Below are positions 57,073 to 64,000 of a DNA stretch of 64,000 nt, piece after piece. The stretch's first letter is position 1. Each line of letters starts with the position of its first letter. The notes under the pieces were generated by a model. That model searched no databases and was not told the DNA's origin. It saw nothing but the letters and a program-made list of their open reading frames with translations. This stretch comes from Ottelia alismoides. Taxonomy: Eukaryota; Streptophyta; Magnoliopsida; Alismatales; Hydrocharitaceae. The translations under genes were made by a program, and so were the position numbers. The stretch covers positions 124,001-188,000 of the forward strand of contig JAZKJV010010741.1 in NCBI GenBank assembly GCA_037367405.1, in the 5' to 3' direction.

Positions 57073-57231
57073 CATGAGAAAACTTGTTGCCCAAGTAAGA
57101 GGCTAAGCTTATGCATGAGATAACTTATTGCCCGAGCAAGAGGTTTGGCTTATCACGAGATAACTTGTTGCCCAAGCAAGAGGTTTGGCTTATACACGAG
57201 ATAACTTGTTGCCCAAGCAAGAGGTTACACC
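57073..57231. repeat. four-copy tandem repeat in the LTR
   Basis: A unit of about 44 bp with GAGATAACTTGTTGCCCAAG then CAAGAGGTTTGGCTTAT recurs four times, the outer copies diverged. Confidence 0.85.
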
Positions 57232-57777
57232 ATGACACGTGCTAGTCTTAGGATGATGACACATGGCACTATTGAGTTTTTGACACTTGTCCTGATTATA
57301 TAATGACACGTGTCCCATGATTTCCTCTCCATGTGTCCTACTTTTGCTAATGACAATTAATTATCACTAGTGACGGGTAATTAGCACTAATCATGCTTAA
57401 TTAGTCTTAATGATGTGATTATGGCTAATTAGTATAAATCTATATAATTATGGGTACTATGCTAGTAGTGGCTTCTACTACTTATAAGGCACTACCAAAA
57501 TTCCAGCTTACTAGATGTGTACTATGTTTTGATGTGCTACACAATTCAGAGAACCTTTTGAAGTCCATTTTTATACAAGATGGTCTCTGATATAAACACA
57601 ACAAGTTTCAATGAAATCATTGCATTAAGGCGAATCTATTGACTATGATATCCGTAAAGTGTGAACACTATCAATCCAATATTTCCTTAAAATAACACTT
57701 GATAAAAAACATAGTGTACTAAACACGTATAACACCTGATAACATTCAAAAGCATAGTGTACAAAACGTGTATTACA

Positions 57778-57937
57778 ATTCTCCCCTACTTGAAATAAAT
57801 TTCGTCCTCGAAATTTAAGTACCTTTGCTAGCTTGAAAATAAGTGGGGATATTGAGATCTCATTTTTTCCTCTCGCTCTCATGTGGCTTCTACAAATGGT
57901 TCTCCTCCCAGCTTCTTTACGTGTTCAAATGATAACT
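57778..57937 (-). pseudogene. gypsy pol C-terminus and inverted gag fragment
   Basis: On the minus strand, 57882 downward reads EREEKMRSQYPHLFSS followed by a stop, like the usual C-terminal end of plant gypsy integrase (EATWER...MRxxYPxLF), with the W codon changed to TGA. A purine tract ends the element. Before it (57883-57937) the minus strand reads SFEHVKKLGGEPFVEA, matching gag at 58262-58317 (about 93% of bases). Pol end and gag are thus fused in the wrong order. Confidence 0.75.
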
Positions 57938-57938
57938 T

Positions 57939-57950
57939 GTGGTATCAGAG
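57939..57950 (+). promoter_or_regulatory. primer binding site of the plus-strand gypsy element
   Basis: TGGTATCAGAGC lies in AACTTGTGGTATCAGAGCAA, the initiator tRNA-Met type site, followed by a leader and gag. No plus-strand LTR precedes it. Confidence 0.8.
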
Positions 57951-58113
57951 CAATGGTTTTAGGACCTTGAGCAAGAATTATATTAAGAGTTGACCTATAA
58001 GTATTAGAAGATAATTTAGTTATTGATATTATAGTCTTGAGGATGTCTAAAATCATTATTGGAGGATTTTGTTGATGAAGGATCTAACTGAAGTTTTATT
58101 TTTATAGGAAACA

Positions 58114-60603
58114 ATGGCAGCAGAGCAGCCACCTATAACCACACAAGGCCCTGGTCACGAGAATGATAACAATAACAACGTGTAAGACACGTTGATCTTG
58201 ATAGCTCAAACACTAGGAGGCATGGCTGCCCACTCAGTTAAAAGACATGAATTTGAGCACCAGTTACCATTTGAACACATAAAGAAGCTGGGAGGAGAAC
58301 CATTTGTAGGAGACACTGATCCAAAGAAGGCCAGGGAATGGTTCAAGAATATGGAGAAAATATTTGCTCTAATGAACTGTACAGATGAACAAAAGTTGAA
58401 GTATACCATATTTCTTCTGAAGGATAGCGCTGATGATTGGTGGACATTGGTGAAAATGAAATATCCAAACCCATCTCATATTACATGGGAGATCTTTGAG
58501 AAAGAGTTCAATGAAAAATACTACCCAAGGGTTTATCAGGAGGAGAAACGTAGGGAATTTCTATTCCTTACTCAGGGGAGCAATATGTTTGATGAATATG
58601 AGAAGAAATTCACCGAACTTTCAAAGTTTACTGCTTCTCTGGTTGCAACAAAAGAAGAAAGGTGTAGACGTCTAGAAGATGGTATGCATATTGACTTAAA
58701 AGAAATGGTTTCGGCCACATGATATACAGATTATGCAAAATTAGTGGAGGCTGCTCGTAGGGCTGAACGAGTGGTGATAGAAAGAAGAAAGTGCAATGAT
58801 CACGGAAAGAAAAGGTTTGTAGATAGACCCCTATGGAGAGGAACCATGAACAAAGAACCAAAAATAGCTGGGAATTCAAGGCAAGATAATAGGTCAGCTC
58901 CTAGAGTACAAGGGAATCAAACAAATAGATATACAGTTGGGACTTCTGAAAACTGAACTCTTTCTTTTCCACAATGTACAAACTGTGGAAAGTTTCATCC
59001 GGGAACTTGCCGCAAGGGGACCACTGGGTGTTATCAATGTGGCGAGATAGGCCACATACGTCAGAATTTCCCTGTACTGGTCCAAGGTCGTCGGGTTATA
59101 GGAAGACCATCACCAAATGAAAATCGTGATGTCGTTATACGTCGTCCTCTACCTGCAAGGGAACAAAATAAAAACACTTGACAAAAAAGATCAAACCAGA
59201 GAGAGGGAAAAGCTTTTGCTATGACCTTAGAGGAGGCCATATCTGCAGAAGATGTTGTATCAGGTACCACTATTATTTTTGGTAAAAGTGCACATACTCT
59301 TATTGATTCTGGTGCAAGTCATTCTCTTATTTCACAAAGATTCTCCATATATGCTGATAAAGTAACAAGTACTCTCAAGCATGCTTTAGCAATTTCTTTG
59401 CCTATGGGAGAACCAGAAATTATTAGGAATGTCCTCCGAAATTGTTTGGTTAAGATAGGAGAAAATTATACTGAAGTAGACCTGATTCCTATGGAGATAA
59501 GGGAATTTGATGCTATTATAGGAATGGATTGCTTGAGTACATATCATGCTCTTCTAGACTGTCATAAGAAGCATGTTACTTTTAGAAAACCGGGTGATGT
59601 CGAATTCACTTTCTATGGAGAAAGAAGGATATATCCTACCCATGTCATATCCTGTCTCTTAGCCCATAAGTTGATAAGGAAGGGATATTCCTCTTATGTT
59701 GCTTATGTGTTTAATACTAAGGCAGAAGCAGTCAGTTTAGAAAATATTTCTGTAGTGAAGGAGTTTCCAGAAGTGTTTCCATATGAACTACCAGGAGTTC
59801 CTCCCAATAGGGAAATTGAATTCACTATTGACCTCATTCCGGGTACCAATCCAATTGCCTTAGCTCCTTACAGAATGGCCCAGCTGAGCTTAAAGAACTC
59901 AAAACCCAATTGCAGGAGTTGACAGATAAGGGATTTATATAATCTAGTATGTCCCCATGGGGTGCTCTCGTTCTATTTGTCAAGAAGAAAGATGGTTCCA
60001 TGAGACTTTGTATATATTATAGAAGACTAAACAGAGTGACTGTCCGCAATAACTATCCTCTGCCCAGAATAGATGACTTATTTGATCAGTTGCAAGGGGC
60101 TTCTGTGTTTTCAAAGATAGATTTGAGACCAGGGTATCATCAGCTCAAAATTAAAGTTGAAGATGTTCCTAAGATTGCCTTTAGAACTCGTTATGGACAT
60201 TACGAATTTCTAGTAATGCCTTTTGGATTGACAAATGCCCCAGTTGCCTTTATGGACTTGATGAATAGGGTTTTCCGTCCATATCTAGACAAGTTCGTGA
60301 TCGTGTTTATTGATGATATTCTCGTATATTCTAAAACAGAGGAAGAACATAGAGAACACTTGAGAATTGTACTTCAAACTCTGAAGGAACACCGATTTTA
60401 TGCAAAGTTTGATAAAAGTGAGTTTTGGTTGAAGAAGGTTGCATTTCTAGGCCATGTCTTATCTGGAGAAGGAATAACAGTAGATCAATCAAAGACAGAA
60501 GCTGTTCATAGATGGGAACGACCGATAAATGCATCAGAAATCTGAAGTTTCCTTGGATTAGCTGGGTATTATCGAAGATTTGTAGAAAACTTCTCTAGAA
60601 TTA
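58114..60603 (+). pseudogene. Ty3/gypsy gag, protease and reverse transcriptase (truncated)
   Basis: Gag starts near 58114 (MAAEQPPITTQGPG). The retrotransposon gag domain at 58192-58722 has EHIKKLGGEPFVGDTDP, ADDWWTLVKMKYP and FEKEFNEKYYP. A zinc knuckle follows near 59020 (CYQCGEIGHIRQNF, the final Cys lost). Protease has LIDSGASHSLIS near 59300. Reverse transcriptase at about 59870-60603 has [29 protein letters not shown] and [10 protein letters not shown] with the F(I)DD catalytic motif intact. Lesions are stops near 58182, 58720, 58954 and 59180, a one-base shift near 59880, and stops near 59940 and 60543. It ends abruptly at 60603, where element F starts. RNase H and integrase are missing. 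Confidence 0.9.
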
Positions 60604-63600
60604 TGATAACCATCCTGCACCCTATGTTAATTTAGTCAAATTAATGTCCAAATTAATGTTGATCGTTCGTTGTAGTCGGATACGAGAGGCTAGTCAAAAA
60701 CCACTTTAATTTGATGTCAAGCGGTGAATTTTTTTACTTGGTGGAGTCCAAGGTCGATCTCAGGGAGGCATCTGTCTCCTTAGGTGAATTTTAAGCAAGT
60801 ATCCAAGTGTTGGATTTTTGAGGAAGTATTTTTTTTGTTCTTTTTAATTTCTATGCAGACTTATGCAAACATGCAGGCCAATTTATCATTTAATTTAATT
60901 AAGATATCAAATGAAGTCAAAAAATTCTAAAAATTGGCCAGATGATTAATTATGATGAAAATGAGTTACCCTAAATTTTTTGGATTTTTCAGACACTAAA
61001 TGGATTTACTGGAAATTAAACATGCAGACAGGGTGATTTTCAATGTTTAATTTTTAATAAATAACAAACCACAACTTTTTCAAGAACTAAAAATATTCCT
61101 AGATAGCTCTAATGATAAGGGATCCAGGAAAATTGAAAGATCTTAATTTCACTGTGAAATGAATTAATTAAAATTATAATTAGAAAATCACTCAACCATT
61201 TATTTAGGCCTCGATATGTGTGCAAATGGCATGAAATTTTTATGGCATGTTAAGAATACTGTCCTTAAGCTACTGTGAATTTTTGATGATTTTTAGAAGC
61301 ACAGAGAATTAACTACAAACTAAAAGGTGTCACTGGGCAAAATATTTCAAAAATGCACCAATTAATTCATTAATAATTCTACTGAATTTACAAAAATGTG
61401 ACACGTGGACCAATAGACAGAGGACAAGTTTCTCAACAAAATACAATTTTTAGATTTGAAAAATGATGTAAAATGCGACCTAGGGATGCGTGCAAACACA
61501 AGGGTATAAATGCAATACAGAAAAATAGAAATACAATAAGCAAATATGCGGACAGGGACTAAAATGCAATTACCTATAATGCTGGGGACTCGAGTGTAAT
61601 TTCTCCAACAAGCACGTGCTCCTCACGTGGGCTCAGCTTCACAGGGACCTTTTTGCAAATACGGAAAGTCTCGGGGACCTCTGTGTAAATTACCCAGGCC
61701 GCACGTGCTCCTCACGTGTGCGGCCTAGGCTCGGATGGCTGCGGAGGCTCGGACCGAGGCTCGGGTGCTTCTGGAGGTCTGGAGTGAGGCTCGGAGAAGC
61801 TTCAGGCTGTCCGAGCCTAGGTTCGGGGAAGAGGCTCGGACCCTTTCTGCATGGCACGATAAGGACCGTTGGATCAAGCTTGATCCAACGACGATCTGGG
61901 CGTCGATGAAGATGGCGACGTGGCTCGCTGAGGGCCCTTGGATCAAGATTGATCCAAGGGGTGTCGGTGCTGATGCGTGGCTCGATCAAAGATCGTCAGA
62001 TCTACGTTGATCTGACGGCTCCTGGCTGCTCCAGATGTCGATGACGTGGAGGGCTAAGCGCCGTTAGATCAGGAAGGATCCAACGGTACTGGTGAAGCGC
62101 GGCTGAGTGGCGACGTGGCACGAAGTCCACCGTTCGATCAAGGTGATCGAACGGCAGCTGGAGCTTCTCCTTCAACGGGCCTCCGCCGCCTGCGGAGGAG
62201 ATGGCTGGGCTCCGACGAGGTGGCGTGAGCTCCGCCCGTTCCTCCAGATGCCGATGAAGCTCTCTGAGGTGTCGGAGATGTCCCAGCAGGAGCGTGGCGA
62301 CGCGGCGAAGGCGCTGATGGTCTCAGGAGCGGGAGAGGGCCTTCGGAGGTTGCTGGCGACGAAGCTCGAGGATGACTCCGACGAGCTTCCGTTCAATGAG
62401 AAGCGGGGCACCTGCAAATGTTAAAGATAGAGCCGGAGCTCGTGCGTGCGTTTGTGGAGAGGTGGAGGTAGTTGGCGAGGCCTAAGGAGTACGGAGGTGG
62501 GTTGGCGATGGTGCTTCGGCCAAGTGGCGGCGCTGGAGCTGATGAAGGTTGACGTGCGTCGTCGGAGGTCGTAAAAGCTACCGTGAAGATGGGAGCTTCA
62601 ACGCGAAGCTCGGCGAGATGGAATGGAAGCGAGAGGCTGACCGGTGGCAGCAAATAAAATGCGAGAAAATGTGAAGAAAAAGGAATCGAAGATCGGAGAT
62701 GGATGGAGGGGTTCACCTGGGGATTGGACCTCCCTTTTGGGGTCCAGGTCGTCGCTCGAGGGACCGGTGGTGTCCCGAGCTCCAGCAGCTGCTCAGAGGA
62801 GTGGCTGCGACACGGCGGAGGTGCCGTGGATCTCGTCGGAGAAGAAGCCCTTCTTCGCTCGATGAATCGTCGAATTGCTGTCACCAATTGGAGGATCAAA
62901 GCTCAGGGAAGCTCTCTGGAGTGGTGGATGGGCGTGACAGTGGCCGGAGGGCGATGATTTATAGGATGAAGGTGATGGGTTGGCTGGTGATGAGGTGAGG
63001 TTTGTGGTCGACGTGGGGCGACTCTGGTGGGAGTCGTGGGAAGCGAGGGAGCTGGCGAGGGTGAGGGAGGAGTGGTCTCCATCGTGGTGGTGTTGGCGGT
63101 CGGAGAGGGTGGATGAGGTGGAGACGAAAATAGAAAGGGGGCGACGTCTCGTGCAAGATCTAGATCGTGGGAGAGAGGGGGGCCCGGAGGTAGGAGACGA
63201 AGTCTCCACCGTTGGATCTAGTGATCCTACGGTGGTGATCGAATAGGTAATGGCTGGGTAGGATTAGATCGGGGCGCGATGATGATGGGTTGCGGTTGAA
63301 CCACGTGGCGAGCTGCAGGCGAAGCGCTAGCGAGCGGCGAGGATGAGCAGTTAGGGTTGATCAAGCGGCTGAGAAGAAAAGGCGGAAAACGCGGCTGAGA
63401 TGGAAAGGCAGAGGTCGATCAGAGGGTTGAGGATTTGACACGTGGCGAGCTCTGCTTAAGGCGCTTATGAACGGTGATGATGAAGGCAGGAGATGATCTG
63501 ACGGCTCAGGCAATGGGGCGTGCGTGGAACACCTGGAGTCGTTGGATCTCAGGAGGAGATCCAACAGCTGGAAGATGAGGCGGATGAGGCAAGGGGAGCG

Positions 63601-64000
63601 GGCCGCATGGCGCAACCAGAGGGCGCCACGTGGCCTGCTGTGAGTGGCTGGAAGAAAATACATGTGTAGAGAGAAGAGGGAGCCGAATTTGGAAAAACTC
63701 AAAACATGAAAGTTGTAGATCTCGATGAGATCTACAAGTTTCCTGTTGACAAAGACGGAGATGAGGTCAAATATGATACATAAATACAAAGATACAATTA
63801 TACACCTATGTAGTATACAAAGTGGCCCAAAAACCCAACTTTCTGATACAAGCTCCAAATTGGATGAAATTAGTCTCATTTAAAGGTCTTTTAATATGTA
63901 GTATTCTAAGAGTGAGTAGACCTATTTCGGAGTTTGTATGAGGGATTTATGTGTATTTTAGTGTACAGGGGTTCTCAGGCTTTATTGGCTAAATTACAAG
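60604..64000 (-). mobile_element. LTR of another large retrotransposon (F), running off the window
   Basis: It begins TGATAACCATCC inside the gypsy reverse-transcriptase frame. Element E also begins TGATAAC, and both show the same layout: AT-rich flank, NRGGG-N7-TGCAAWT motif array (61500-61690), then a CpG-rich block (61690-63650) with GATC...ACGG words. No coding domain is found in 3.4 kb, which suits a long LTR. The partner LTR and interior would lie right of the window. Orientation (minus) is inferred only from likeness to E. Confidence 0.65.
61867..63565. repeat. seven dispersed GATC-containing hairpins in element F
   Basis: Inverted pairs: 61867-61890 (perfect, 12-bp arms CGTTGGATCAAG); 61935-61960 (CCCTTGGATCAA arms); 61994-62017 (CGTCAGATC arms); 62061-62086 (CCGTTAGATC/GATCCAACGG, one mismatch); 62130-62154 (CCGTTCGATCA arms); 63206-63235 (one mismatch); 63541-63565 (GTTGGATCTC arms). 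Arms vary from hairpin to hairpin, mostly with both sides changed. Confidence 0.85.

Larger units (their letters stand above)
55429..57777 (-). repeat. gypsy-type LTR in minus orientation
   Basis: Plus-strand ends are TGGTTAGCGGCACG... and ...CGTGTATTACA (TG...CA). The right side abuts a minus-strand purine tract AAGTAGGGGAGAAT, placing the internal part of that element to the right. The left edge 55429-55459 is itself a dyad (GGTTAGCGG...CCGCTAACC). The LTR contains two small tandem arrays (below). The left boundary is inferred from the end bases and the break in the copia fragment. Confidence 0.65.

Noticed and set aside
60331..60534. Minus-strand 67-residue frame
   Set aside because: It is a shadow of the gypsy reverse-transcriptase frame on the other strand.
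62107..63246. Several GC-rich open frames of 80-170 residues
   Set aside because: They overlap on both strands in the CpG-rich core of an LTR-like sequence and show no domain or codon pattern. They are probably chance.

Overview
The window is nuclear DNA of a flowering plant. The evidence is plant Ty1/copia and Ty3/gypsy LTR retrotransposons, Mutator-like and hAT-like DNA elements, a spliced histone H2B of the flowering-plant H2B.8/H2B.S type, and plant gene fragments (a glycosyltransferase and a sugar transporter). The species cannot be fixed from sequence alone. Most of the 64 kb is transposable elements nested in one another. Cellular gene content is limited to one apparently intact gene (the H2B variant, 29752-31191, minus), the spliced 3' part of a glycosyltransferase-family gene (25077-27508, plus), and a sugar-transporter pseudogene captured in a transposon.

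Left part (1-20402). Four related copia elements are present. A decayed minus-strand element (here B) occupies 1-226 and 10296-12785. It is split by plus-strand element A (227-10290, target duplication AGAAG). Element A is itself split by minus-strand element C (2890-7921, target duplication GTATG). LTR divergence falls in the order of nesting (A about 5%, C about 2%). A Mutator-like element follows at 13398-14676 with a perfect 9-bp target duplication. Element D (15190-20397, minus) has a full 1407-codon gag-pol frame and LTRs that differ at one visible base. It sits inside a decayed hAT transposase fragment.

Middle part (20403-39118). A Pack-MULE (22550-24276) carries STP-type sugar-transporter fragments, and those are interrupted by a 197-bp hAT-type MITE with an 8-bp target duplication. 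The glycosyltransferase 3' exons, several inverted-repeat elements, the H2B variant gene, two adjacent MITEs full of small palindromes (33734-34541) and a probable solo gypsy LTR (36198-38877) with an array of small hairpins follow.

Right part (39119-64000). A complete 13.1-kb minus-strand retrotransposon (E, 39119-52254) has 3.64-kb LTRs, a TGGTC target duplication, a tRNA-Asp primer site and a gag-like frame, but no recognisable pol. Its internal region holds five hairpins whose arms differ in sequence while staying complementary. Copia fragments (53156-55428) and a rearranged gypsy element (55429-60603) follow. In the gypsy element an inverted LTR, a pol tail and an inverted gag fragment stand where the 5' LTR should be. 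From 60604 to the window end lies the LTR-like start of another element (F), which shares two motif families with E.

The strongest candidates for something undescribed are the hairpin and motif systems in E, F, the solo LTR and the paired MITEs. All look like cis-structures of non-coding or non-autonomous elements. No operon-like cellular system is visible.
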